A stretch of 64,000 nucleotides of DNA from Bacteroidota bacterium (GTDB taxonomy: Bacteria; Bacteroidota; Bacteroidia; UBA4408), in NCBI GenBank assembly GCA_016721765.1, contig JADKHO010000001.1, positions 794,001-858,000 on the forward strand, given 5' to 3'. The notes beneath the pieces are model-generated. The model worked only from the letters and a program-made list of their open reading frames with translations. It was not told the DNA's origin and made no database searches. How positions within the stretch are numbered: the first letter of the stretch is position 1; every line of letters begins with the position of its first letter. Below, one piece after another: positions 51,990 to 63,306 of this stretch. The translations under genes and the position numbers were made by a program.

Positions 51990-54650
51990 TCAATTCACGT
52001 CTTTCACAAATTTGGCGCAATAGGATTTACCGTCTTTATCCTGTGCCTCAATAAAATAAATTCCGGGAGCATAGCTTTGCAGATTAAGTCGAACGGTCTG
52101 TTTTTGTACACCGCTTAAATCAAGCGTAAGCAAGCAATTTCCTAGTATATCAAGTACTATCACTTTATCCAAGCCGGAAGAATTGCGCAAGGAAAGATCG
52201 AGGAATGCTTTCGTGGGATTTGGAAAAAGCAGCAATTTGCTTTCCATATATATACTTGCTTTAATTTCGGTTTGACCCACCGCAGTGGAGGGAAATGAAT
52301 TTTGTTTAAACCAATTCTCCACCGTTAGCGCATCATTGGCAGCGCGATTATAATAGGCCGCCGAATTATAAGTAAGTGAGGTATCTTGCGAAAAAATAAA
52401 TGCAAAATCGTAGTCTACTTTTGCACCTGCCGCGAAATGAAAGGGGCCACAACTCTGCACCATGCGTCCATCGCTTGCATTACTCTGGTGCCAGCCTGCA
52501 GGCACAGTAGGATAATCGGGCCAGATAAATTTTCGGGGGCTTGCTCCACCAAATCCGTTTCCTCCGTAGGTGAGCGGTGAATTATCTTTCCAATGCGCAG
52601 CAGTATAGTTGTAGTAATGATTGGTGTTAACAGGATTTCCGCTGAGCGAAAAATCATTCTTATAAAAAATGGAGCGGGTCATTCGATTGTTTTCGCCGGT
52701 TTCGTCAATAAGGCCATTGTTGTTGTTATCTATACCATCATTTAAATAAGCTAAAGGCCCGTTAAGTATAATGGAGCTTATGATGGGAGGATGTGCGCCA
52801 TAGTGATTGGCACCATTGCCTTCATCCACCGAATCGGAATTGTAACAATAAACCGTATTGCGTGGCACATTGGTACCAAAAAAATCGTCGTTGGGATTCC
52901 CCAAATCAAAATCGGTCCAGTTGGCCAAGTAGCAACTGTCGAGTGCATCGCTGCTGCGATTAAAAATTTCATAATGATAAAAAGTGGTGTAATTTAAAAG
53001 GGAGTCACTTGTAGTTAGCCAAGGATTGTTGAATGCATAAGCAGATGCGTGCACCTCCACTTTCATTTGGGCGCCATCCGATTCGGTGTGTATCCCCAAG
53101 TTATCGTTAAATACCCAATACAACATTTGGTCACCTCGAATGAGTGGATAATCTCCACCCGTTATTGGATTGTAAATTCCATCGCTATTTGCATCCACAA
53201 AGGGAGCCATTTTTCGGGAATAATTTCCGGTATCGGATGTCGGCCAAGTCAAAATTGCTTCAGCCGGTATGAAACTCCCATTTTGAACTGTACCATTCAT
53301 AAAATTTGTTTTAAAATCTTCTATTTCCTGTCGGTTGATTTTCCAAATTCTATTGTACTGAGCTGCTTTCGCTGTATCAGTGCTAGCGGTCAAAGTATCT
53401 AAGGGACCAGGCCAAAATCAATTCCACTTTGTCGGTAGGTTTGTGCAGCAACTCTTAAATTCCCGTTACCGGTAAGGCCTCCTATCCACAAGCTGTTTGC
53501 AAAATGGCGTGCTTGCCACTTCCTTGGGCACTTCAAATTTTACATCGTTGCCATCCCAACACATATCCCCAAGGTTTAAGATAGCTGAGTTGACCTGATT
53601 TATATCCAACGATTGGCAATTTTCGGCAGTTATGGGCGGAACTCCCGGAGGAGATGTATTTAAAGAGGATAGGGTATTTTGATAACTGTTGAAATCAAGT
53701 GAAACAATTTGTCTGCCCAAGGAACTCATCCAAAGTTTATTGCCGGTTGAATCAAAAACCTGCGCACACAATGGCGTGAATATGAAACTGGTTCGTAAAA
53801 AATAAGTATAGATTCTACCCTCAAAATATTCACAAATCTGATTTTTACTATAGTTGATAAAGAGCAGTCCGCCTTTGGGTCCGCGGCTTAACCGAGTCGA
53901 ATAACTAAAAGTAAGTGGCGTGTTGGCTAAAGTAGTTAATGCAGAAAAGGATGCGTTTTGCATGCGAGTAATACCTGCGTTTTGGTTCAGCAACCATACA
54001 TTTGTTCCTTCTGTCAACAGGGAATTTACACGATTAAAGGGTAATGCCGAATTGGAGGTAGTAAATACACTTAAAGTGCTGCCATTCCATTTGCAAAGCC
54101 CATTGTTGGTAGCAATCCAAACATCGCTGTTCGCATCCACCGCAAAGGCATTAATGGTATCGTTGGGAAGCGGAGAGTTGGAAGTTGAAAAATTGCTAAA
54201 AACCCCATTGGTGAAAATTGAAAATCCCTTGTATCCGCCAACATACACCGTGTTGTTGTGTGCAAAAATGGTTTTTAATTGCTTGCTAATTAAACTTGAA
54301 TTGGAGGGAGTATAATTCAACCAGGCAGCGCCATTATAAACGCTCATTCCGCTTTCACTTGCAACAAAATACTGGTTGTTCATGTCTACAGCAACATCAT
54401 TGGTAGTATCGCTAGCAATTCCCGAATTAAGGGTATTAAAATTACTGTAATTTGTGCCGTCAAATACAATTAGTCCTGCGCCGATGCTGGTAATCAGTAA
54501 TTTATGGGCACTGTCGATGGCCAAACGGCTTTTGCTTGTAGTAAAAACCCCGCTTTGTAGGCTTGAAGGAATATCGTGGCGCTCGGCACCGTTGTAGGCA
54601 AAGCCTTGAATAAAGCTAACAAGAAGCAAAAGCGTAAGTGATTTTTTCAT
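51990..54650 (-). pseudogene. T9SS-secreted propeller protein, frame broken by indels (probably sequence errors)
   Basis: Signal peptide MKKSLTLLLLVSFIQGFAYN, then a beta-propeller of two-component-regulator type (NNGLCKWNGSTLSVFTTSNS, KGFSIFTNGVFSNFSTSNS; about residues 25-310). A second, conserved region follows (LGDMCWDGNDVKFEVPK ... FANSLWIGGL ... DFWPGPLDT ... RIWKINRQEIEDF), and the end is a T9SS sorting domain (LLFPNPTKAFLDLSL ... GKSYCAKFVKDVN). Three single-base deletions in homopolymers at ~53,400-53,530 interrupt it; repairing them gives PKGSGKHAIFANSLWIGG then TYRQSGIDFWPGPLD and an 888-codon frame. It is a tandem paralogue of the next gene. Probably functional in the living cell; ligand unknown. 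Confidence 0.8.
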
Positions 54651-54766
54651 GTTCTAATTTTTTAGAAACCCGAAACTACAAAAGTATTTGGCGGAATGCT
54701 AGTATTAGCGCTAAAAATCATCCCTTTTTGCGATGGGAATGCGTGTAACATCCGCACATATAAAAG

Positions 54767-57400
54767 CTATTCTTTTACAAATTTTGAATAGTGATATTTT
54801 CCGGCTTTGTCTTGTATGGATATCAAAAAAATACCAGGCGAAATGGCATTTATGTCCAATTGTAGTTGGCAAGTTCCAACATTTTTTTGTTGGTTTAAAT
54901 TCACTTGTTTGCCAACTAGGTCAAACACTGTAGCAGCTTGGATTGTCGCGCCATTCAGCAATTGAATATTCAGCAAGGTGTGCGTTGGATTAGGAAAAAG
55001 CAACAGATTGTTTTTAGGCATTGCAGTTTCAGAAATGCCCGGAAACACAAGGCAAGAAGGCGCATTGTTGTTATCGAACCAATACTTTACGCGTTGCACA
55101 TCGCTTACAGCCATTTGATAATAGGCCGCTGAATTATAAGTTAAGGTAGTATCCCGCGAAAACACAAAAGCAAAATCATAATCAAAAGAGCTGCCGGCAG
55201 GGAAAAGGAAGGGGCCGGAGGAGGCGATAAATGATCCATCTGTTGCTAACGGGCAATGCCAAACACCCGAATCGGAAGGGAAATTTGGAAATGCATATTT
55301 TGTTACGATTGTACCAATATCGCCCCAGCCTTGAGTAGTCATTTGTCTCCCATTTCTCCACCTGGATTGCATAAAGTTGTAAAAATGAATTGGTGCGCTT
55401 GGGTTGCCCATACTTAAGGCAAAATCATCATGATAACTTAATGATCCGGTAAGCAAATTTTTCTCACCAAGTTCATCCACAAGGCCATCATTATCATTGT
55501 CTATAGTGTCATTCAAATAAGCCAATGGGCCACTCAAAACTACATCACTAATTATAGGCGGGTTGAGCTCATAAGAATTAGTTGGAAAGGAATAATTATG
55601 ATCTAGCGAGTCAAAATTATACGCGTAAATAAAGTTGTTTTGTGGGGCGCTAGCAAGTCCATCATCAAATTCATATCCAATATCAAAATCAGACCAATTG
55701 GCAATATAGCAGCTATCGTAATTTATATTGTTCCGATTAAAAATCTTATAGTTATAGAAAGTGGTATAATTGATTATGGAATCTCTGTTTAGAATGTTAG
55801 GACAAGCATAAGAATAAGCACTTGCATGAATTTCAATTTTCATGGGCTGTGACCCAAACGAAGCTGCATGAAATTCTAAGTTATCATTAAAGATCCAATA
55901 GGCCATTTGGTCACCTTTATCAAAGGGTAATCACCACCCGCAAGTGGATTATAAATTCCATCTTGATTTACATCTACAAAAAGGAGCCATGTTGCGGGTA
56001 TAATTTCCTGTTCCATGGGCCGGCCATTCTAAAATATCTTTGGCAGGAATAAAATTTCCATTTGAACTGCACCCGTTTGATAGTAGTGTTTGAATTGCTC
56101 AATGTCATATCGATTGATGAGCCATAAACGGTCGTATTTCATGGCTGTAGTTGTATCTATTTGGCCGGAAATGGTATCTAGAGGCCCTGGCCAAAAATCC
56201 AGACCATGATATCGATCTCCGTAATCCTGTGCGGCTAGGTGCAGTTGACGCAAACTATCTTTGCCTCCAATCCAAATACTATTTGCCAAGATAGTGTTCT
56301 TCCCACTTCCTTTTGGGATTTCATATTTATGATTTCCTTGAACATAAAATTGAGAAGAACGATTGGTAATTGCTGCCTTTACATTATTAATATCGAGAAA
56401 GCGACTGTTGTTATAACAGGAGGAGTTATACCAATAATCATAAAATGGGCTTGATTGAGTAAAGTCAAAAAGAGCAAAACTTTTTCCATAGTACTTAACT
56501 ATAATTTTATCGCCAGATTTGTTTAAAGCATACGCAGTAATAAACCCTGTGCATGGGCTAACATTTAAAAAGGGATAAAATTTTTTGGGTGTCGTGCACA
56601 ATTTCACAAAACCTATTTTGAATCCAAAAGAGCACCCCTCCGTTAGGGCCAATTGTCAATTTTGGTATAGCATAAGATACTAATGCAGGTCCATAAAAAA
56701 TATCAGAAAGAACTTCGACTGTAGTATTTCTTAATCGAAGCAAGTTAGGTGCTGCAATCCAAAGATACTTCTCTGCAAAACACAAAGAGTAAATTGAATT
56801 GTTTGAAAGTGTTGGCACTCCTGTAAAACTAGTTCCATCAAATTGAAATAAGCCTCGTTTTGTGCCAATCCATGCATTCCCTGTGCTGTCAATAATGATC
56901 GTGTAAATAGTATCATTTCCTAATCCCGAATTTGAATGGTTGTATGTAGTAAAAACACCATTTTGAAATACAGAAAGCCCATAATTTGTACCAATAAAAG
57001 CGCCATTATTAAATGGGGCAATGCATGAAATTCTATTGCAAATGAGATTGGAGTTCAAACTATCATAGTTCGTCCAACTTGTTCCATTAAACAAGGATAA
57101 GCCTTTGCTTTTTGTGGCAAGATAATAGTTGTTTGAGGAGGTGTCTACAGCAACCACGTTAATGAAATTTGATTTTATGCCAGAGTTGCTTGTTGTATAA
57201 TTCGTGTAATTTACTCCGTCAAATTGTATCAATCCTGCACCATTGGTGGAAAAAAGAAATTTGCCTGAAGTATCTAATGCTACTTGGCTTGAATTTACTA
57301 CGGTACCTGTCGGTAATAAGGTCTGAGGAATGGTATAGCAAGTCAAGCCATTTTGCCCAAACGAAAAAGCGAAATCAAAAACAAAGAAAAAGGGCAGCAA
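54767..57400 (-). pseudogene. T9SS-secreted propeller protein, second paralogue, frame broken by indels (probably sequence errors)
   Basis: Same domain order as its neighbour: hydrophobic export signal (MLPFFFVFDFAFSFGQN), propeller repeats (TKSKGLSLFNGTSWTNYDSL, TKRGLFQFDGTSFTGV), the conserved middle region (KYEIPKGSGKNTILANSIWI ... LDFWPGPLDT ... RLWLINRYDIEQF), and a T9SS domain (LLFPNPTHTLLNIQL ... KYHYSKFVKE). Four indels break it: an extra A near 56,580, a missing A near 56,060, an extra T near 55,980 and a missing A near 55,915. Their net effect is zero and the total length is 878 codons. Two propeller genes in tandem suggest recent duplication. Confidence 0.8.
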
Positions 57401-57659
57401 TTTTTTTCATCCTAGAAAAACGAAAATACAGAATTTCCGCGCAAAATGGAACATCCATATAAAATCATACCTGCATCCATTCGCAATATTCAAATGAGCT
57501 CACCACCCCACTCAAGGAAAGTGTGCTATTTTAAAGAGCAACACTTATCTCATCGTCATCGGCTAATCGGCTAATCGGCTAATCAGCTAATTAGCGAATC
57601 AGCACATCAAAAGTAAAATTGCTAACAATTCGCAAAAGCCTCACGACAGAATTGTATTT
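57401..57659. other. Intergenic region with an 8-bp tandem repeat
   Basis: Between the propeller gene and mutS. It contains CGGCTAAT three times in a row (57559-57582) followed by diverged copies CAGCTAAT, TAGCGAAT and CAGCACAT to about 57607. A TATTTTTG box (57655-57662) fits a Bacteroidota -7 promoter element for mutS. Otherwise nothing notable. Confidence 0.7.
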
Positions 57660-60331
57660 TTGAATCCCTCAATAAAAAAGATAGTGAGTAAAACCGTCAC
57701 CAAAAAAAAAGACGACATAGCGGAAACCCCGCTCATGAAGCAATACAACAGCATCAAGGCAAAATATCCGGATGCCTTGTTGCTTTTCGGGTGGGCGATT
57801 TTTACGAAACATTTAGCGAGGATGCGGTTAAAACGGCTGCCATATTGGGTATTGTGTTAACCCGAAGAGCCAATGGGGCTGCGGCCTATATCGAACTGGC
57901 CGGTTTTCCGCACCATGCACTCGATACCTATTTGCCCAAGCTGGTGCGTGCCGGTCACCGTGTAGCCATCTGCGACCAACTCGAAGATCCTAAACTCACC
58001 AAAACCATTGTAAAAAGAGGGGTTACCGAGTTAGTTACGCCGGGATTGAGTTACAACGAAAAAACCTTAGACCATAAAAGCAATAACTTTTTAGCGGCCT
58101 TACACCTAGTGAATAACCCGCAGGAAATTAAAAATACCGTTTTGGGCCTTTCCTTTTTGGATGTGAGCACGGGCGAGTTTTTGGTGGCGCAGGGTAGTTT
58201 TGATTACGTAGATAAACTCATTCAAAGCTTCCGCCCCAGCGAAATTTTATATCCCAAAAAATTTAAGAAATTTTTTACCGAGCAATTTGGCGAACGCTTT
58301 TACAGCTATGGGCTGGAGGAATGGATATTTGCCACCGATTATGCCAATGAATTACTCATCAAGCATTTTGGCACCGTATCGCTCAAGGGTTTTGGTATTG
58401 AAGGCATGCCCGAAGCGGTTATTGCTGCCGGTGCGGCGCTGCATTATTTAGCCGATACCCAGCACGACAAGGTCTTGCACATTACCAATGTATCGCGCAT
58501 TGAAGAAGAAAAATACGTATGGCTCGACCGCTTTACCATTCGTAACCTGGAATTGTTTTCCTCGGCCAACGACAATGCTAAAACGCTCATCGACATCATC
58601 GATAAAACCATTTCACCCATGGGCTCGCGCTTGCTCAGGCGCTGGGTTTCGCTTCCGCTTAAGGATAAGCAGCCCATTGAAGACCGGCTGGAAGTGGTAA
58701 ATTATTTTTAAACCAAGCCGAATTTGCCGATAAAATAAAGGAAGAAATTCGCCTGGTGGGCGATTTGGAACGTATCACTTCCAAAATTGCCGTTGGACGC
58801 ATCACGCCGCGTGAAGTGTTGGCTTTGTTGCGGGCACTTAAAGCCATCTCTCCAATAAAAGCCTTAACCGCTGCGGCATCCAACGAAACCCTGAATAAAA
58901 TTGCAGAGCAACTCAATGCCTGCGCCCTCATAGCTGAACGCATCGAAAAGGAAGAACCCCCATTACTGCTCAATAAGGGCAATGTGATTGCCAATGGTGT
59001 GGAATAAAGAACTAGACGATTTGCGCAAAATAGCTTTCTCAGGTAAGGATTACCTTTTGCAAATTCAGCAAGCAGAGAGTGAACGCACCGGGATTTCTTC
59101 GCTGAAAGTGGCCTATAACAATGTGTTTGGCTATTTTTGGAAGTTACCAATGTACACAAGAGTAAGGTACCTGTAGATTGGATTCGCAAGCAAACCCTTG
59201 TTAATGCAGAGCGATACATTACCCCGGAACTAAAAGAATACGAAGAAAAAATACTCGGTGCCGAAGAAAAAATATTGGCCATTGAAACCAAATTGTTTTC
59301 GGATTTACTGCTGGCGTTAAGTGACTATATTGTGCCCTTGCAGTTAAATGGCTCCCTCATTGCCCGATTGGACTGCTTGTTGTCCTTTGCCTTGATTGCT
59401 CAAAAGAACAATTATGTGCGCCCTCAACTCAACGATGGGAAGATTTTGGACATTAAAAACGGGCGGCATCCGGTAATTGAAAAGCAATTGCCCCTTGGCG
59501 AAGAGTATGTGGCCAACGATGTGTATTTGGACGATGAGCAGCAACAAATCATCATCATAACCGGTCCCAACATGAGCGGTAAATCAGCGCTGTTGCGGCA
59601 AACGGCGCTCATTGTACTGATGGCGCAAATGGGGAGTTTTGTGCCGGCTACACATGCCAGTATTGGCTTAGTGGATAAGATTTTTTACGCGTGTAGGAGC
59701 TTCGGATAACATCTCTTCGGGAGAATCCACTTTTATGGTGGAGATGAATGAAACGGCGAGTATCCTCAACAATGTTTCCGACCGCAGTTTGATTTTATTG
59801 GATGAGATAGGCCGCGGAACCAGCACCTACGACGGTATTTCCATTGCCTGGGCCATTACCGAATACTTGCACGAACACCCTTCTGCGAAAGCAAAAACCT
59901 TATTTGCCACGCATTACCACGAGTTAAACGAGATGGAAAAAACACTGAAGCGCATAAAAAACTTCAATGTTTCGGTGAAGGAAATCGATAATAAAATACT
60001 CTTTCTGCGCAAGCTAAGTCCGGGTGGAAGCGCTCATAGCTTTGGGATACACGTGGCTCGCATGGCGGGTATGCCTAAAAAAGTATTGCAACGCGCCAAC
60101 GAAATTTTGGCCCAGTTGGAGCAGGATAGAGGGCGGGAACACAACAACGCCAAAAGCAATTCAGCAAAGGTGAAATCAAGTAAGGAAGATTTTCAATTAA
60201 GCTTCTTTCAGCTCAACGATCCGGTGCTGGAGCAGATACGCGAACAGCTCGAAAAAACGGATATCAACACCCTTACCCCCGTGGAAGCCTTGATGCGCCT
60301 GAATGAAATCAAAAAACTTACAGGAGGATAA
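57660..60331 (+). pseudogene. mutS: DNA mismatch repair ATPase MutS, frame broken by five indels (probably sequence errors)
   Basis: MutS binds mismatches and small loops and starts repair. All parts are present in order across three frames: the mismatch-binding domain with GDFYETF (F-x-E), the connector, core and clamp regions (VDWIRKQTLVNAERYITPEL), Walker A GPNMSGKSALLRQ, Walker B LLDEIGRGTSTYDG, FATHYHEL, and the C-terminal helix-turn-helix (VLEQIREQLEKTDI). Five one-base changes interrupt it at ~57,787 (missing T), ~58,708 (missing T), ~59,001 (extra G), ~59,140 (missing T) and ~59,690 (extra T). Correcting them gives 891 codons, a normal length. The TTG at 57660 overlaps the promoter-like box, so the GTG at 57684 (SKTVTKKKDD) is the likelier start. 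Either a real null allele or sequencing error; the latter is favoured. Confidence 0.92.
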
Positions 60332-60335
60332 TTTT

Positions 60336-60364
60336 TTTGAGGATTTAAAATTTATTTACTTTTG
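60336..60364 (+). promoter_or_regulatory. Promoter of the tRNA-Gly/tRNA-Leu pair
   Basis: TTTG (60336-60339) and TACTTTTG (60357-60364) separated by 17 bp, close to the Bacteroidota -33/-7 pattern, 12 bp before the tRNA-Gly 5' end. The downstream box is identical to the one before the CAT tRNA. Confidence 0.6.
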
Positions 60365-60376
60365 CAGTCCTCAAAT

Positions 60377-60449
60377 GCGAAAGTAGCTCAGTTGGTAGAG
60401 CGCGACCTTGCCAAGGTCGAGGTCGCGAGTTCGAACCTCGTCTTTCGCT
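60377..60449 (+). tRNA. tRNA-Gly (GCC)
   Basis: A 73-nt cloverleaf: acceptor GCGAAAG/CTTTCGC, D arm GCTC/GAGC, anticodon stem CGACC/GGTCG with loop TTGCCAA (anticodon GCC), T arm GCGAG-TTCGAAC-CTCGT, discriminator T, no encoded CCA. Confidence 0.97.
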
Positions 60450-60521
60450 CTTAGATTAAGTTCTTTTTATTAGCGATTCCATAAGTGATAGACATCTATT
60501 GGAATCCAAAAATTAGAGATT

Positions 60522-60605
60522 GCCCGGGTGGTGGAACTGGTAGACACGCAGGACTTAAAATCCTGTAGCCATTGCGGCTGTATCGGTTCGATTCCGATCC
60601 GGGTA
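60522..60605 (+). tRNA. tRNA-Leu (TAA)
   Basis: A class II tRNA: acceptor GCCCGGG, then TGGTGGAACTGGTAGACACG, anticodon stem CAGGA/TCCTG with loop CTTAAAA (anticodon TAA), long variable arm, T arm ATCGG-TTCGATT-CCGAT. The 3' acceptor strand reads CCGGGTA where CCCGGGT plus A is needed, so one C seems to be missing, like the other indels in this region. The 3' end borders the tyrosine-integrase element. Confidence 0.92.
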
Positions 60606-60606
60606 C

Positions 60607-60647
60607 AACGCTACAAAGTTTGATAAACATGCTTTGTAGCGTTTTTT
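60607..60647 (+). terminator. Rho-independent terminator after tRNA-Leu
   Basis: AACGCTACAAAG (60607-60618) pairs perfectly with CTTTGTAGCGTT (60632-60643), a 12-bp stem with a 13-nt loop, ending in six T. It follows the tRNA-Leu 3' end directly and may be part of the attachment site of the adjacent element. Confidence 0.9.
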
Positions 60648-60731
60648 CATGCCTTCCAGTAAATACCAAATTAAAAAATGTAGTGCAGTGTGGTGCGGAA
60701 ATGTGGTGCGGAATTTTAATTTTCTTCATTT

Positions 60732-62191
60732 TTAAATATTTAGGTCTTTATTCTTTTGATTGCCATTTGAAGCTTTTCTAAGCTTATTTAATTCCATTTC
60801 ACGTTCAGACTCTTCTTGAAACACACTGGTATTTCTTGCCGCTTTTGCAATTTTAATTTTATCGATATAATTTCGTTCTATTACTCCATTATCAGGATGC
60901 CCAGTTATCATTTTGGTATTAGCGCCCATTTGAAGCTGCAAGCTTGTGATGTATGTTTTCCTTAAGCTCTTAAAAGTTAATTTTCTGCCTGTCTTAAGCT
61001 GATTGTAATAATGGCTAAATCCCCTACTCAAAATATCTCCCATTACTTTCTTCCTACTTATTTTTACTTCATTCGCTAAAAGATATTGGTTGGTGTCCTT
61101 TTTTTCTTCATAACCAAGTTTATACAGCAAGTCTTCTAATTCTTGCGTAATGGGTATATGAATTAATTTTTTTTCATCATTCGAAACTCTTTTCTGAATT
61201 CTATTAACCTTGAAATCTTCAATTGTTATTATGCCTTCTTTCATGTCAACAAGATTCCAAGACAAGTTGCTGATTTCTTCTCTTCTCCTTCCTGTAAGCA
61301 ATGCAATTAGGAATGCGTTCTTTAGCCATTCTCTATAAAAAGTTCTTTTGTCTTTTACACCATCATAGTACCGCACACCATTTTCCGCAGTTATCTGTTT
61401 TAAAAGTGCTTCAAATTCATTTTTCGTAATTGATTGAGGTTTGGGATTCAGTTTTTTTCGTTTCACTTTTTCGAACCAATTTCTCATTGCTAGATTGTAT
61501 TCATCTGAATACCATTTAAACCATGATGTCAAAAACGAAAAGATTTTATTAAAAGTGCGATTTGATTGCTCTTTTTTTTTCTAAATGGGAGAATATGTGC
61601 CCAACTATGTCATCGTTGATTTCATCCATCGTAAACAACCCAAGGTTGTATCCTTTTTCCTGCAAACAATTAACAAAAGTTTAAAAGCTCGCTCTACATC
61701 CTTAATGTGTTCTTTGCTTCTTTCTTTTTCAAGTGCGCAGGAACACCTTCATTATTTAACCAACTAATATATCTTGCCATAGCATGGACAAGTAAATTGG
61801 GTTTGCTTTGTTCTTTCGGTCTAATAATTTCCTTTGTGTCATTTTTCTTTTGTCCTCCTTTTCTGTTCTCCTTTACTTCTCTTGAGAAATCTATAGTTTC
61901 TTTTACAGCCTCATCATAATCCCGAGTTTTTAAGTTTTTCGTCTTCCTTTCATTTGTAGTTCCTGCAACTGAAACTACAGCTTTAAAATAATGACGGTCA
62001 GGGTGTTGACACTTGTGAATTGGTTTATTCAATTCCTTACACGTATCAGAAACATTTGACCGACATTTTCCACATGCCACAAACAATCCTTTAAACTTTT
62101 TCGATTGTGGAATTACTAACGGTTTATGGCTCACTAGCTGAATCATAGCGCGGATTTTACGGATTGCAATATTGACAAAACTGTTTTTCAA
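60732..62191 (-). pseudogene. Tyrosine recombinase/integrase, frame broken by indels (probably sequence errors)
   Basis: Phage-type integrase of the element next to tRNA-Leu. The N-terminal part (from 62191) has a Cys-rich patch (ACGKCRSNVSDTCKEL, then KCQHPDRHYFKA) and a SAM-like arm (LLVHAMARYISWLNNEG). The catalytic part has LLTGRRREEISNLSW (first Arg), a box II variant SLRKTYITS in which the usual His before the second Arg is replaced, TGHPDNGVIERNYID with the late His and the Tyr nucleophile. Three indels at ~61,575-61,725 break the frame; correcting them restores LQEKGYNLGLFTMDEIND then SNRTFNKIFSFLTSWFKW and a 487-codon gene. It points toward the tRNA, as usual for tRNA-integrated elements. 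Confidence 0.85.
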
Positions 62192-62268
62192 TTTTGCCTT
62201 GAGGTCTATATTCTAGGTGCTTTACACTTTGTGTTTGATGGTAATTTGAAAAAAACTCATTGTTGAAT

Positions 62269-62460
62269 TCAGAACATCAAAAGAATTTCTATTTGGAGCA
62301 AACGCCTTTTCAAATTCATTTTTAGTGCAAACCATCTGTTAGTTCCCTTGTCTTTAAAAAGGTTAACTCCATTTTTTGAACACCAGCGGATTACTGAGCG
62401 TCTGTCTTTGTAGGATAGTTTGAAAAGGATTTCGGTAAGTAATATTCGTTCTGTCGTCAT
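62269..62460 (-). CDS. Excisionase-like small HTH protein
   Basis: The 63-residue protein contains a winged-HTH pattern of the excisionase/MerR-related type: LSYKDRRSVIRWCSKNGVNL followed by FKDKGTNRWFALK. Such small proteins next to a tyrosine integrase usually direct excision (recombination directionality factor). It lies 77 bp upstream of the integrase, on the same strand. The N-terminus is short and the C-terminal ~15 residues are basic. The assignment rests on pattern and position, so it is moderate. Confidence 0.65.
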   Translation of the reverse strand: MTTERILLTEILFKLSYKDRRSVIRWCSKNGVNLFKDKGTNRWFALKMNLKRRLLQIEILLMF

Positions 62461-62590
62461 TCAAAAAAAGATTTGATTTTTTCTCGAACAAAGGTCAAAA
62501 CGGCAAGAAGAACTAATCAGATATTTGTTGACTACAATTTGACTGTTTGATTAACTATAGACCAACTTTCGGTCAACTTTTAGCAAACTT

Positions 62591-63181
62591 CTATTGTTCA
62601 AATACACTTTTTAAAGCATCATCAATATCAGGGTATGATATCTTGTTTTTTCTTATTCTGGAGTGAAATGTTTCCAGGCTAAAAGGATTGGGCGATTTTG
62701 TTTTTTTAGAATTTCTTTTCTTGAGAAGAAAATTATCTGAAAGCTGAACATATAAGGAGTGAGAGATAGGAATTGCTGAATATTGATAAATTAGCCTATC
62801 AAAAGTATAAACCAACTCAATACTCGATCTTGTCCAAACAAGTGCCTCCAAGCCTGAATCTAATTGAACAAATTGGGGTTTAGTAAAATCATTTGCAATG
62901 TGCTCAAAAAATCCATCAATCGTAAAATTAGTATAGAATTTTGCAAGCAGAGATTTATCCTTCCATTTTGCATATGGAAGAAAGATTTTATCTTTTGTGG
63001 ATAGATGAAAGAGCGCTTCATTTGGCAATGAAACAGAAATCATCTTTGAAATTTCCCTCCTTGCTATATGGCGAATTTTTTCTTCAGTAAGCTTTTCAAA
63101 TAAACAATCTTCCTTCAAAACTTTTTGAAGGATTGAAATTAAAAAATTATATGAGTTTATGTTAGTAAAGTTCTTTTGCAT
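62591..63181 (-). CDS. Hypothetical protein of the tRNA-Leu element
   Basis: From the ATG at 63181 (MQKNFTNINSYNFLISI) the protein is ~196 residues; a TTG at 63226 would add 15. The sequence is largely helical (EDCLFEKLTEEKIRHIARRE). The C-terminal region GLEALVWTRSSIELVYTFDR ... SLETFHSRIRKNKISYPDID has the look of proteins found beside integrases in Bacteroidota conjugative or integrative elements, but I cannot name the family. The same strand order as integrase and excisionase suggests it belongs to the element's left module, possibly with a regulatory role. Confidence 0.6.
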   Translation of the reverse strand: MQKNFTNINSYNFLISILQKVLKEDCLFEKLTEEKIRHIARREISKMISVSLPNEALFHLSTKDKIFLPYAKWKDKSLLAKFYTNFTIDGFFEHIANDFTKPQFVQLDSGLEALVWTRSSIELVYTFDRLIYQYSAIPISHSLYVQLSDNFLLKKRNSKKTKSPNPFSLETFHSRIRKNKISYPDIDDALKSVFEQ

Positions 63182-63306
63182 CTGCTGTGTTGCATAGTTT
63201 TTTCGGATGCAGACACGCAACAGCAATTCAAAATCGATTGCTTTACTTACAACAAAAATATAAAATTATTTATACCTTACAAAATCACTGGCTGTTTTGT
63301 AAAAGT

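Noticed and set aside
57660..60331. mutS as a set of several separate short genes
   Set aside because: The fragments are consecutive parts of one MutS protein in three frames; one-base corrections restore it.
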